From the NCBI GenBank assembly GCA_002439165.1, contig DJTE01000001.1, forward strand, positions 1 through 64,000: DNA of 64,000 bases. The letters are read 5' to 3'. A program made the translations under genes and the position numbers. This document shows, piece by piece, positions 51,543-60,614 of this stretch. Origin of the DNA: Chryseobacterium indologenes (lineage in GTDB: Bacteria; Bacteroidota; Bacteroidia; Flavobacteriales; Weeksellaceae). The notes beneath the pieces were generated by a model. It was not told the DNA's origin. It saw nothing but the letters and a program-made list of their open reading frames with translations, and did not search any database. How positions within the stretch are numbered: the first letter of the stretch is position 1; each line of letters opens with the position of its first letter.

Positions 51543-52805
51543 ATGGAAACACGCGAAAAAATCATCATTATAGGAGGAGGATTTGCGGGGCTGCAGCTTG
51601 CAAAAACGTTGAATAACAAAAATAAAAAAGTAATGGTTCTGGACCGGGTGAATCATCATATGTTTCAGCCGCTTTTTTATCAGGTTGCTTCCGGGAGGAT
51701 AGAGCCTTCCAATATTTCTTTTCCGTTCAGGAAGATTTTTCAGCGTTCCAGAAATACACAGTTCAGAATGACAGAGGTAAAAGAGATTGACCCTGTACAC
51801 CATAAAGTGATCACCGATGAAGCAGAATTTACCTACGATAAGCTGATCATTGCAACAGGCTGTAAAACCAATTTTTTTGGAAACAAAGAACTGGAGGGAA
51901 AGGCTTTCGGAATGAAAAATACCCAGGAAGCCATCGGGATCAGGAATCATGTTCTGATGACCTTCGAAAAGCTGATCCTGGAGAAAAGCCGAAGTGATGA
52001 CGGAAACTGGAATATTGTGATTGTCGGAAGCGGCCCAACCGGTGTAGAGCTGGCAGGAGCGTTTGCCGAAATGAAAAAAGAGATCCTTCCGAGAGATTAT
52101 CCTTACATGAATTTTGACCAGCTGAAAATTATCCTGGTAAGTTCTACCGAAAAACCCCTTGCCGTGATGAGCGCCGAAGCCCAGGAAAAATCTGAGAAGT
52201 ATCTTAAAGATCTCGGAGTAACTTTCATGAGCGGTGAAGTCGTAACGGATTATGACAGTGATAAAGTGCATTTAAAAAGCGGGAAATCAATTCCTTCCAA
52301 TAATGTGATCTGGGCAGCAGGCGTTACAGGAAATGTAGTGGCCGGTTTTCCGGAAGATAAGCTTGTACGCAACAGGTATATTGTAGACCGCCACAATAAG
52401 ATAAAAGGATATGATGATATTTATGCCATCGGAGACATTGCTTACATGGAAACCCCAAAATATCCGCAGGGACATCCGCAGGTTGCCAATGTGGCCATTA
52501 ACCAGGCAAGAAATTTAGGTAAGAATATTTTAAAGAAAAATCAGGCTGACTGGAAAGAATATGAGTATGACGACAAAGGTTCCCTGGCTACGATAGGAAA
52601 ACACAGAGCTGTTGTAGATCTTCCTTTTATAAAATTTCAGGGTTTTCTGGCGTGGTATTTCTGGATGTTTCTCCATTTAATGCTAATTTTGAGCGTCAGA
52701 AACAAGCTGGCCATATTCTTCAACTGGATGTGGAGCTATTTCAACAAAGATTCTTCTCTAAGATTAATTATTATACCTACTAAGAAAAACGGAACATTAC
52801 AATGA
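51543..52805 (+). CDS. Type II NADH dehydrogenase-like FAD-dependent oxidoreductase
   Basis: The 420-residue protein has two Rossmann folds: IIIIGGGFAGLQLAK (7-21) for FAD and IVIVGSGPTGVELAGAF (about 160-176) for NADH. The FAD-end motif GYDDIYAIGDIAYM follows. A C-terminal membrane-binding region (FQGFLAWYFWMFLHLMLIL, about 365-385) anchors it to the inner membrane. It passes electrons from NADH to menaquinone without proton pumping. The stop overlaps trmD by 4 bp. Confidence 0.9.
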   Translation: METREKIIIIGGGFAGLQLAKTLNNKNKKVMVLDRVNHHMFQPLFYQVASGRIEPSNISFPFRKIFQRSRNTQFRMTEVKEIDPVHHKVITDEAEFTYDKLIIATGCKTNFFGNKELEGKAFGMKNTQEAIGIRNHVLMTFEKLILEKSRSDDGNWNIVIVGSGPTGVELAGAFAEMKKEILPRDYPYMNFDQLKIILVSSTEKPLAVMSAEAQEKSEKYLKDLGVTFMSGEVVTDYDSDKVHLKSGKSIPSNNVIWAAGVTGNVVAGFPEDKLVRNRYIVDRHNKIKGYDDIYAIGDIAYMETPKYPQGHPQVANVAINQARNLGKNILKKNQADWKEYEYDDKGSLATIGKHRAVVDLPFIKFQGFLAWYFWMFLHLMLILSVRNKLAIFFNWMWSYFNKDSSLRLIIIPTKKNGTLQ

Positions 52806-53473
52806 GAATTGATATAATAAGCGTACTTCCTGAACTGATGGAAAGTCCGTTTAAGACTTCTATTTTAAGAAGAGCAATGGATAAAGGCCTGGCAGAAGTA
52901 CACTTTCACCACCTCAGAGACTGGGCTGTCAATAAACACAGACAGATCGATGATGAGCCTTACGGCGGAGGAGCGGGAATGGTAATGATGGTAGAGCCAT
53001 TGGATAAATGCATTTCCGAGCTTAAGTCCCAAAGAACCTATGATGAGGTGATCTACCTTACCCCGGACGGAGTAACCCTGAACCAGAAGATTGCCAATAC
53101 CCTTTCCATAAAAAATAACCTGATCTTTCTCTGTGGCCATTATAAAGGCATCGACCAGAGAGTGAGGGATCTTCATATTACCAAAGAAATTTCAATCGGA
53201 GATTATGTACTTACCGGAGGAGAGCTGGCAGCATGTGTACTGGCTGATTCAGTGATCAGACTTCTTCCCGGAGTTTTAAATGATGAACAGAGTGCCCTGA
53301 CAGATAGTTTTCAGGATGATCTTCTTTCACCTCCCATTTATACAAGACCCGAAGTGTATAAAGGACTTGAGGTGCCTAAAGTTCTTTTAAGCGGAAATTT
53401 TTCAAAGATCGAAGAATGGCGTCATGATGAAGCGGTAAGAATTACTCAGCAAAAGAGACCTGATTTACTTTAA
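52802..53473 (+). CDS. trmD: tRNA (guanine-37-N1)-methyltransferase
   Basis: The 223-residue SPOUT-family enzyme methylates G37 of several tRNAs to prevent frameshifting. Seen: MRIDIISVLPELMES at the N-terminus, DEPYGGGAGMVM (about 50-61), the trefoil-knot region LCGHYKGIDQRV (about 110-121) and SIGDYVLTGGELAA (about 130-143). Overlaps the preceding gene by 4 bp (ATGA). rimM, rpsP and rplS, its neighbours in many bacteria, are not here, which is normal for Bacteroidota. Confidence 0.97.
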   Translation: MRIDIISVLPELMESPFKTSILRRAMDKGLAEVHFHHLRDWAVNKHRQIDDEPYGGGAGMVMMVEPLDKCISELKSQRTYDEVIYLTPDGVTLNQKIANTLSIKNNLIFLCGHYKGIDQRVRDLHITKEISIGDYVLTGGELAACVLADSVIRLLPGVLNDEQSALTDSFQDDLLSPPIYTRPEVYKGLEVPKVLLSGNFSKIEEWRHDEAVRITQQKRPDLL

Positions 53474-53844
53474 AAAAGATCGTTAAATTCAGCAATTCAG
53501 TTCTTTTTTTTCACATTTTCAAAATCTTATATATGGAATGGAATAATAATTGATGTATTCTAAGAATTGTAGAATATTATTAATAAAAATATTAATTATT
53601 CGTTATTTTATTCTCGTTATTTTGAGGTGTGAATATTATTTTATTTTTGGTGTATTTGTCTGAAATAAAATAGTATTAATAGTTTACTTTTATTAATGTT
53701 TTTTTAATTTATTTTTTCAATTAAAATATGCTGTTTTATGCATTATATTAATATGAAAAATATTATAAATAAATTAATGGAATTTGAAAAAAAATAATAA
53801 ATTTACATCTGAAAAGGATGTGACAATTTTAAAGACAGCAATTG
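53474..53844. other. 371-bp very AT-rich gap
   Basis: From about 53530 to 53810 the sequence is nearly all A and T, with short runs such as ATTATTAATAAAAATATTAATTATT. No coding region or hairpin with a clear T tail was found. A -7-like TATTTTTG lies near 53642-53649. Probably the regulatory region of the next gene. Confidence 0.5.
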
Positions 53845-54780
53845 ATGCAGATGGAGGTGTTTTCTTTTTATAATGTCGAAAATTTGTTTTTGCCTGATCC
53901 CAAACCCGTTCATAAACTGGATCCTACCAGATCAGGATTAAGAAATTGGGATGAGAAAAGATACAGGAATAAGCTTTTTAAAATTTCACATGTCTTTCAA
54001 CTGATGAAGGAGAAGAATGGTGTCCTGCCATTTATTATCGGTTTATCTGAAGTTTCCGGAAGGAAAGTTTTGGAAGACCTGGTGGAAATGGAACCTTTTA
54101 ATTCTGAATATGGAATTGTACATTATAATTCTATGGATGAAAGAAAGGTAGACGTAGCCATGCTGTATGACAAAAAAAAAGTAGAAGTAATAGATTCAGA
54201 AACCATTACCTTCTTCTTTGAAATATTAAACAAAAACACACAGAATTACGACACAACCCGAGACGTACTTTTTTCAAAAGTAAAGTATAAAGGAACTGTT
54301 ATTAATGTTTTTATCTCTCATCTTCCCTCTAAGCGAGAAAAAGACATCAATAAACCCAAAAGAGCCTTTATTCTGAACGAGGTCCGGCAACGGATCATGG
54401 AACTGGTACACAAAGAAAAAGAGCATGTAGTGTTGTGCGGTGATTTTAACGAAAACCCGGATGATGAAAATCTAGTGAAAATTCTCTATGACAACGATCA
54501 TGAACAGGTATTGATAAACCCTTTTCAGGAGTTGTTCTCTACAAGAAATTATTCTACTTTTCATTACAAATCCGGACTGTTGTACGATCAGATCATAATA
54601 TCGAAATCTCTTTTTGATAATGATGTTCTGGCTTTTCAGGATGCTCAGGTATTCAATTCTGAAAAAATCAGCAGCCGGACCAGAAATTTTGAAGGACGCC
54701 CCTTCCGAACCTATGCCGGTACACGGTATCTGGGTGGATACAGCGATCACTTCCCGGTTTTTGTCAGGTTCAGGAATTAA
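53845..54780 (+). CDS. Endonuclease/exonuclease/phosphatase family protein
   Basis: The 311-residue cytosolic protein has the DNase I-like fold: FYNVENLFLPD with a metal-binding Asn-Glu pair near the N-terminus, IGLSEVSGRKVLEDLV with the Glu ligand, VDVAMLYD, FISHLPS with the catalytic His, VLCGDFNENPDD (about 195-206) and a C-terminal YSDHFPVFV with the last Asp-His. The substrate, nucleic acid or phosphodiester, is not known. Starts at ATG 53845 or 53851. Confidence 0.88.
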   Translation: MQMEVFSFYNVENLFLPDPKPVHKLDPTRSGLRNWDEKRYRNKLFKISHVFQLMKEKNGVLPFIIGLSEVSGRKVLEDLVEMEPFNSEYGIVHYNSMDERKVDVAMLYDKKKVEVIDSETITFFFEILNKNTQNYDTTRDVLFSKVKYKGTVINVFISHLPSKREKDINKPKRAFILNEVRQRIMELVHKEKEHVVLCGDFNENPDDENLVKILYDNDHEQVLINPFQELFSTRNYSTFHYKSGLLYDQIIISKSLFDNDVLAFQDAQVFNSEKISSRTRNFEGRPFRTYAGTRYLGGYSDHFPVFVRFRN

Positions 54781-54810
54781 ACAAAAACATAAATAATAAA
54801 AAAGTAGAAA

Positions 54811-55281
54811 ATGAAAAATTCAAGCAACACAAGTTATCATTTAGATTCTATTGACAAAGAAATTATCTACATGCTGATGGACAATGCCAAGACATCCTTG
54901 GCACACATCTCCAAAAATGTAGGGATTTCTACAACTGCGGTCCACCAGAGAATCAAAAAACTTGAACACGCAGGCGTTATCGAAAACTCGATTTCGTTTC
55001 TGAATCCTAAGAAAATAGGATACAAGGTCATTTCATACATTGGAGTATTTCTTGACCAGCCCAGTCATTATTCGGAAGTGGTAAAGTCGCTTCAGGATGT
55101 CAACGAAGTGGTGGAAGCTCATTACACCACAGGGAACTATACCATCTTCCTGAAAGTTCTCTGTAAAGATAATGACCACCTGATGCAGATCCTCAGCAAA
55201 CTTCAGAAACTAAAAGGTGTGACAAGAACAGAAACTTTCATATCTTTGGAGCAAGGTATTTACAGACAATTGAAAGTATAA
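54811..55281 (+). CDS. Lrp/AsnC family transcriptional regulator
   Basis: The 156-residue protein has an N-terminal helix-turn-helix (DSIDKEIIYMLMDNAKTSLA, ISTTAVHQRIKKLEHAGVI; 12-59) and a C-terminal RAM ligand-binding domain (about 70-150; VVEAHYTTGNYTIFLKVLCKD). It would form dimers or octamers responding to an amino acid. It is 4 bp from deoC, so they share a transcript. Confidence 0.93.
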   Translation: MKNSSNTSYHLDSIDKEIIYMLMDNAKTSLAHISKNVGISTTAVHQRIKKLEHAGVIENSISFLNPKKIGYKVISYIGVFLDQPSHYSEVVKSLQDVNEVVEAHYTTGNYTIFLKVLCKDNDHLMQILSKLQKLKGVTRTETFISLEQGIYRQLKV

Positions 55282-55285
55282 CGAT

Positions 55286-56029
55286 ATGAACATTGCACAA
55301 TATTTGGATTCCACCTATTTGAAAACACCCGCTCAGTCCGGCAAATCAGATGAAGAAACATTACTTATAAACAGAGATCTTGCGCAAGTAGCGATTGATA
55401 ACGGGATTTTTGCCGTAATGATCCGCCCGGATTATGTAGCGGAAATAAAAAAATATATTCAGGAACAAAATTCAGATGTTGTGGTGGGAACGGTAATCGG
55501 TTTCCACGAAGGAACATATTCTGTTGACGAAAAATTAGCTGAAGCTTCAAAAGCAATTGCAGACGGAGCAGATGAACTGGATTTTGTAATCAATTACAGT
55601 GCTTACCTTAAAGGTGATCTGGCACTGGTGAAAGATGAATTTGTAAGAGGTACACAACTTTGTCTGGAACATCATAAAACTGTAAAGTGGATTATTGAAA
55701 TAGCCGCTTTAACAGATGAGCAGATTGCTGACCTTACCCGGAATATTGCTGGGTGGGCAGAAGAAAATTTCTCAGAAAGAGATCTCTCCCATATTTTTGT
55801 AAAATCCTCAACAGGATTTTATGAAACAACAGACGGAAAGCCTAACGGAGCCACATTTGAAGGGATTAAAATTATGCTCGATAATGCCGGAAAACTTCCT
55901 GTAAAAGCAGCCGGTGGGGTAAGAACCCCGGAAGATGCTGAAAAAATGATCAGTATGGGAGTGAAAAGAATCGGAACCTCTTCTGCACTGGCGCTGATTA
56001 AAAATCAGACTTCATCAGAAGGATATTAA
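55286..56029 (+). CDS. deoC: Deoxyribose-phosphate aldolase
   Basis: The 247-residue class I aldolase cleaves 2-deoxyribose 5-phosphate to glyceraldehyde 3-phosphate and acetaldehyde. The Schiff-base lysine is Lys173 in HIFVKSSTGF, a second conserved lysine is Lys207 in PVKAAGGVRT, and the proton-relay Asp is in DGADELDFV. It works in deoxynucleoside breakdown, which fits the deoxyribonucleotidase elsewhere in the window (48178), though they are not linked. Confidence 0.95.
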   Translation: MNIAQYLDSTYLKTPAQSGKSDEETLLINRDLAQVAIDNGIFAVMIRPDYVAEIKKYIQEQNSDVVVGTVIGFHEGTYSVDEKLAEASKAIADGADELDFVINYSAYLKGDLALVKDEFVRGTQLCLEHHKTVKWIIEIAALTDEQIADLTRNIAGWAEENFSERDLSHIFVKSSTGFYETTDGKPNGATFEGIKIMLDNAGKLPVKAAGGVRTPEDAEKMISMGVKRIGTSSALALIKNQTSSEGY

Positions 56030-56046
56030 AAGAATCTTTAGAAAAA

Positions 56047-56080
56047 AATAAACCATCAGAAAGCTGATGGTTTATTTTTT
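56047..56080. terminator. Convergent terminator between deoC and dusB
   Basis: AATAAACCATCAG (56047-56059) pairs with CTGATGGTTTATT (56064-56076) around AAAG, with T and A runs outside. It overlaps the dusB stop codon. Confidence 0.9.
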
Positions 56081-57074
56081 ATATCTGTGGCTGATATTCT
56101 TCGTAAAACTGCTGGGTTTCCTTAATTAAAGCATCCATTTCTGCCAGGGTAAACACCTCAAGGAATTTTTTTCTGAATTCTTTGAAGTGGGGAACTCCGC
56201 GGAAATAATTACTGTAATGCTGTCTCATTTCTACAAGTCCCAGTCTTTCACCTTTCCATTCAGCGCTCCATTCGGCATGCTGTCGAACTGCTAAAAGCCG
56301 GTCTGAAATAGTTGGCTCAGCAAGATGTTCACCTGTTTTAAAGAAATGTTTGATCTCGTTGAATATCCACGGATATCCGATAGCAGCCCTTCCGATCATA
56401 ATTCCGTCGCAGGCATACTTCTGCTTATATTCCAGGGCTTTTTCAGGAGAATCAATATCACCGTTACCGAAGATCGGAATTTCAATATTGGGATTCTGCT
56501 TTATTCTGGAAATATGTTCCCAGTCTGCTTCACCTTTGTACATCTGTGCACGCGTTCTGGCATGTATGGTCAAAGCTTTGATACCGGTTTCCTGCAGACG
56601 TTCTGCTACCTCATCAATATTGATGCTGGTGCTGTCCCATCCCAGACGGGTTTTTACGGTTACGGGAAGATGGGTGGAACTTACTACGGCTTTGGTGAGG
56701 CGTACCATAAGGTCAATATCCTTCAAAACCCCTGCTCCTGCTCCTTTACATACTACTTTTTTTACGGGGCATCCGAAGTTGATGTCTACCAGATCCGGAT
56801 TTACCGTTTCCACTATCCTTGCAGACATGGCCATAGCTTCCTCATCTCCACCGAAAATCTGGATTCCGACAGGTCTCTCATAATCAAAAATATCCAGCTT
56901 TTTTCTGCTCTTGATGGCATCACGTATTAATCCTTCTGAAGAAATAAACTCCGAATACATCAAGTCTGCACCATGCATTTTGCATAATCTTCTAAACGGC
57001 GGATCGCTTACATCCTCCATCGGTGCAAGTAAAAGCGGAAATTCCGGCAGTTCTATATTGCCAATTTTTATCAT
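56079..57074 (-). CDS. dusB: tRNA-dihydrouridine synthase B
   Basis: The 331-residue FMN enzyme reduces uridines in the tRNA D loop. Seen: LLLAPMEDVSDPPFR (15-29), the FMN/active region DINFGCPVKKVVCKGAGAG (about 96-114) with the catalytic Cys in VCKGAGAG, LTIHARTR (about 165-172), and GIMIGRAAIGYPWIF (about 225-239). ATG 57074 is only 4 nt from the -7 box TAAATTTG (57086-57079), so a leaderless mRNA is predicted. Confidence 0.95.
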   Translation of the reverse strand: MIKIGNIELPEFPLLLAPMEDVSDPPFRRLCKMHGADLMYSEFISSEGLIRDAIKSRKKLDIFDYERPVGIQIFGGDEEAMAMSARIVETVNPDLVDINFGCPVKKVVCKGAGAGVLKDIDLMVRLTKAVVSSTHLPVTVKTRLGWDSTSINIDEVAERLQETGIKALTIHARTRAQMYKGEADWEHISRIKQNPNIEIPIFGNGDIDSPEKALEYKQKYACDGIMIGRAAIGYPWIFNEIKHFFKTGEHLAEPTISDRLLAVRQHAEWSAEWKGERLGLVEMRQHYSNYFRGVPHFKEFRKKFLEVFTLAEMDALIKETQQFYEEYQPQI

Positions 57075-57078
57075 GGTG

Positions 57079-57086
57079 CAAATTTA
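57079..57086 (-). promoter_or_regulatory. -7 box of dusB, 4 nt before the start codon
   Basis: TAAATTTG on the minus strand is an exact consensus match. The next 4 nt (CACC) lead straight into ATG 57074. Confidence 0.5.
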
Positions 57087-57139
57087 CAAAATTCTGAACA
57101 TCTGGAAATATGATAATATCTATCAGTATAAATGATGAG

Positions 57140-57201
57140 TCTGAATGGCTGGAACCATAAATGTCTGAGTTCTGAATGGCTGGAACCATAAATGTCTGAG
57201 T
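57140..57201. repeat. Perfect 31-bp tandem duplication
   Basis: A 31-bp unit at 57140-57170 (starting TCTGAATGGCTGGAACC) is repeated without change at 57171-57201. It lies in the 162-bp gap between dusB and the large outer-membrane protein gene. Nothing is coded there. Confidence 0.9.
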
Positions 57202-57236
57202 ACCGTAAGAAGTAATTCCTGACGATATGAACCGTC

Positions 57237-60200
57237 TTAGAAACTGGCTTTCACCTGCATGCTTCCAATGTGAATGGTACGCTCTCCCGAATTTCTACCC
57301 TCATAATTTACATTGAGCTGGAGGAACGAATTGATGGCCTGCTGAATAAAGACGCTCCAGACCTGGTTTTTACCTGGTTTCAGACCGTCCAGCATCTGGT
57401 TTCCTACAATACTGAAATTATTTCCGGTGAAATTATTGTTGATAAAAGAAAAATTTGCTCTGATAGACGTTTTTTTGCGTTCCCATTGAATGGTTCCCGT
57501 AACATCGAAAGCTTTCAGGAGCTCTTCACCATCCACTCTCTTTTTCTGGCGGAAAGCAGAAGAAAGTTCAGCCTGAATGGCATCGGTGAATTTATAGGTT
57601 GCTTTAGGTTTGGTTTCAAAATTACTCAGACGGTAATCCCTTGTAGCAAAAAGCTGTGAAGAATTCTTGATATCATGAACAGAGTTTTCCCAGTCTACAC
57701 GGAATTCTTTATTAAACCAATACCCTATATTCAGGAAATGTGAAGTCTGTTCTCTTTCTTCATTACTGAAATTCGCATTGATGAGATTGTCGTTGGTAAT
57801 AAAACGGTAATTTCCGTTCCATCCTGATTTTTCAGTCGGATTAAACTGAACGGAAGTTAAAATATTCTGATTTTTAAGGATCTGATCACTGTTTTTTTCA
57901 AATGGATTCAGAACCAGAACCTTATCTTTTTTATAGAATGAATTCTGAGAATTTAATGAAATATTGAAATTCCATCGCTTTAAAAAAGCATTTTCCGAAT
58001 TGAATATGATAGACGGATTGACAAATAGCGCCAGCTGTATTTTATTCTTATTGGAGGCAATATAACGTACGGAGTTTGTATACACCCTGATGTATTGTGC
58101 CAGATCAGAATATTCCGCAATTTCAAACTCATCAAGCTGCTGAATACCGTCACCGTTGTAGTCGGTCCATTTATAAATTCCCTGTCCGTCTGTTACCTTC
58201 AGATACTGAAATTCTCTTTGGGCTTCCTGTCCGTTTCCAAGCTCATAGAATGCCTGGAGACGCATCCCGTTTCTGAAAAGCTGTTGGTTGTAAAGAATAT
58301 TTCCAACCACAAAATCATTATTCCGGGTCATATCGGCATCATCGGTCTGATAGAAAAATTTCCTGTAATGAACCAGAACATTCAATGTTGTTTTTTCTGT
58401 TTTAATCAACTGGCTTTCGGCCATGATTCCCAGGATATTATTCATATTTTCCAGCCTGTTGTTACGTACTGAGTCGTTATCTCTCATGTAGACTTTAGCA
58501 AGAAGCTTGGTTCTTGTACTGTCGCCGATTTTCTTTTGTACAAAAAGCTCTTTCCAGCTGAAACTGGTAAGGTCCATAAGCTGGGTGTCATTATACTTTT
58601 TCTCATTATGCTCCATGCTTCCTCCAATAGTCCAGCTGCCTTTTTTGCCTGTATACTCCGTGGATACGCCGCCTCTTATAAATTTGGTGTCCTGAAGGGT
58701 GGCATTCGTATTAAGATAAGACAGATTTCCTTTGGTAAAGAATTTATTTTTGATCCATCCGAAATCAAGATCATTTTTAATCCCTTTATAGGAGTCCTGT
58801 TCATTCAGGTAATTAATGCGGTAATTGAGAGTAGATTTATTGTTCCATTTATTTAAAAAGCTGAAGATAAACCGGTTCTGCGTTCTTTGGTTGAATTCCT
58901 GCGCAAGGTTGAAATCTCTTGAGAATTCCACATCATTAATACGGTCTAAGATATGAAACTGCCTGTCGATATACTGATATTCGAAACTTGGAGTACCTTT
59001 CCATGTATTTTTGGTAAAACTTTTGTTTCCGAAAACACGGTAAGCATACCCGATATTCTGATCGGAATCTTTTGATGAAAACAGGTTCACATCATAATTG
59101 CTGAGTGAAAAGTCAACCCCTATTTTTCCCTCGTTCAAAAGGTATTCCGAGTTCAGGGAAAATACCTGGGATTTCTGAGGGGCAGGCAGTTTTCTTACTG
59201 CTCTGTAATCTCCCAGATTAGGACCCACATACTCAAAAACACGACCGTTATTCGTGGTTTGGGTGATTTTATAATCTCCGAGATTAGCTCCGAAATAAGT
59301 AAAAGAAACCTGATAAAGCGTTTCATCCTGATTGGTTGAGAATTCGTAATAATTTCCGTTGGGGTTTAAACGGTACAGAATTTTGTTAACGTCGTATTCT
59401 GTAACTACTCCGGAAGGGGCATACATCAGGTTAGGATCGTTTCCTGCGTCAGCCAGGATCTGCTCATCCTCTTTAGACAGGTTTAAAGAAAGCGGAGCAT
59501 TTTTATTGTCATTTTCCATGAACCAGTTCAGGCCAACCTTGAACTTTTCTCTCTGGTGTTCAAGTTTTCCGGTAAATAAATACCTGGAATAATTCCTGTT
59601 GGTATAGTTATAGGAAATCGTTATAAAGTTCTGTTGGAAAATAGGTCTGAAACTGGTAAACGTTACCTCACCCGTATTGTAATTGATGATGTAGTCCTGG
59701 TTTTCCCCGCGTTTCATCAAGATACCATCTATGAAAACCTGTTCGGAGCCTGAGATCAGTGTAATAAACTGTTCCCCGTTTTTTCCGGTAAGACGGTAAG
59801 GCCCCTGGTTGCCTTCAACCCCCTGGAAACGGACCCTGTGGAATTCACTTCGGGCAACTCCCATAGAAACATCCACCAATGTCTTGTTTTCTTTACCAAT
59901 TTCTGTCTGAAACTGAAGTCCCATACTTCGCCTCTGGTATTTGGCAAAATAATTTTTGGACTCAACAAGATCTAAATGCCCGGCTCTCATGATCGATTTT
60001 TCCTTGATATTAAGCTGCATATAGATTTTGTCAAACTCCTCCAGAGTCTGTGTATATCCGTCAGCCTGTATAGGAAGATTATGATCCGAAATACTGGCTA
60101 AAATAGTGACATCCTTTGAAAGCCTTCCGGAAATCTGAAGATCCATGGAGCTTTGTACAGACTGTCCCTGGTTATTACCAAAAGTGATTCCCCGGATAAT

Positions 60201-60473
60201 GGAACCTTTGGAATTGAGCTCTCCTAAAAATCTTTTTTTATCATTTTTGGCTAGTACTGCCTCGTCTACAATTATTTTGTTATTGGTCTTTATAAAGTCC
60301 AAAGTGTCCTTTGCAAAAATATCGCGTTCGAATCTTGCGGCAAGGATGCTGTCTTTTTTTACTGAATCCTGAGGAATGTTTGGGTTTTTCCATGAGAATA
60401 CCTGTGCATTACCCGAAAATATGCCCAGGAAAAATAAAACAAATGGAAGAAAAAAATTCCGCAAATCCTTCAA
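57237..60473 (-). CDS. Very large outer-membrane protein, unknown function, TTG start
   Basis: The 1078-residue protein has a signal peptide (1-24, FLLPF...GIFSGNAQ, hydrophobic core 8-18). After a mixed N-terminal domain with GSIIRGITFGNNQGQSVQSS (about 88-107) and ASISDHNLPIQADGYTQTL, the rest is a long run of beta strands ending in GSMQVKASF, typical of a large barrel. It resembles conserved Bacteroidota proteins that share an N-terminal segment with SprA, but is less than half the size of SprA. No in-frame ATG or GTG precedes the signal peptide, so the start codon is TTG at 60473. Alone on its transcript; a T9SS or surface role is only a guess. Confidence 0.75.
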   Translation of the reverse strand: MKDLRNFFLPFVLFFLGIFSGNAQVFSWKNPNIPQDSVKKDSILAARFERDIFAKDTLDFIKTNNKIIVDEAVLAKNDKKRFLGELNSKGSIIRGITFGNNQGQSVQSSMDLQISGRLSKDVTILASISDHNLPIQADGYTQTLEEFDKIYMQLNIKEKSIMRAGHLDLVESKNYFAKYQRRSMGLQFQTEIGKENKTLVDVSMGVARSEFHRVRFQGVEGNQGPYRLTGKNGEQFITLISGSEQVFIDGILMKRGENQDYIINYNTGEVTFTSFRPIFQQNFITISYNYTNRNYSRYLFTGKLEHQREKFKVGLNWFMENDNKNAPLSLNLSKEDEQILADAGNDPNLMYAPSGVVTEYDVNKILYRLNPNGNYYEFSTNQDETLYQVSFTYFGANLGDYKITQTTNNGRVFEYVGPNLGDYRAVRKLPAPQKSQVFSLNSEYLLNEGKIGVDFSLSNYDVNLFSSKDSDQNIGYAYRVFGNKSFTKNTWKGTPSFEYQYIDRQFHILDRINDVEFSRDFNLAQEFNQRTQNRFIFSFLNKWNNKSTLNYRINYLNEQDSYKGIKNDLDFGWIKNKFFTKGNLSYLNTNATLQDTKFIRGGVSTEYTGKKGSWTIGGSMEHNEKKYNDTQLMDLTSFSWKELFVQKKIGDSTRTKLLAKVYMRDNDSVRNNRLENMNNILGIMAESQLIKTEKTTLNVLVHYRKFFYQTDDADMTRNNDFVVGNILYNQQLFRNGMRLQAFYELGNGQEAQREFQYLKVTDGQGIYKWTDYNGDGIQQLDEFEIAEYSDLAQYIRVYTNSVRYIASNKNKIQLALFVNPSIIFNSENAFLKRWNFNISLNSQNSFYKKDKVLVLNPFEKNSDQILKNQNILTSVQFNPTEKSGWNGNYRFITNDNLINANFSNEEREQTSHFLNIGYWFNKEFRVDWENSVHDIKNSSQLFATRDYRLSNFETKPKATYKFTDAIQAELSSAFRQKKRVDGEELLKAFDVTGTIQWERKKTSIRANFSFINNNFTGNNFSIVGNQMLDGLKPGKNQVWSVFIQQAINSFLQLNVNYEGRNSGERTIHIGSMQVKASF

Positions 60474-60614
60474 AATAATTCGTAAAAATAATTAAAAAAT
60501 GTTAACGGTAATCAGTTTGGTATTATTAACAGAAATTTAATGTAATTATTGTTGTATCCGTAAAAATGAGTCTAATTTTACAGGGTAAATTATTAAATAT
60601 TAAATTTTACAATC

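Noticed and set aside
57237..60473. Calling this protein SprA
   Set aside because: At 1078 residues it is less than half the size of SprA; only an N-terminal stretch is similar.
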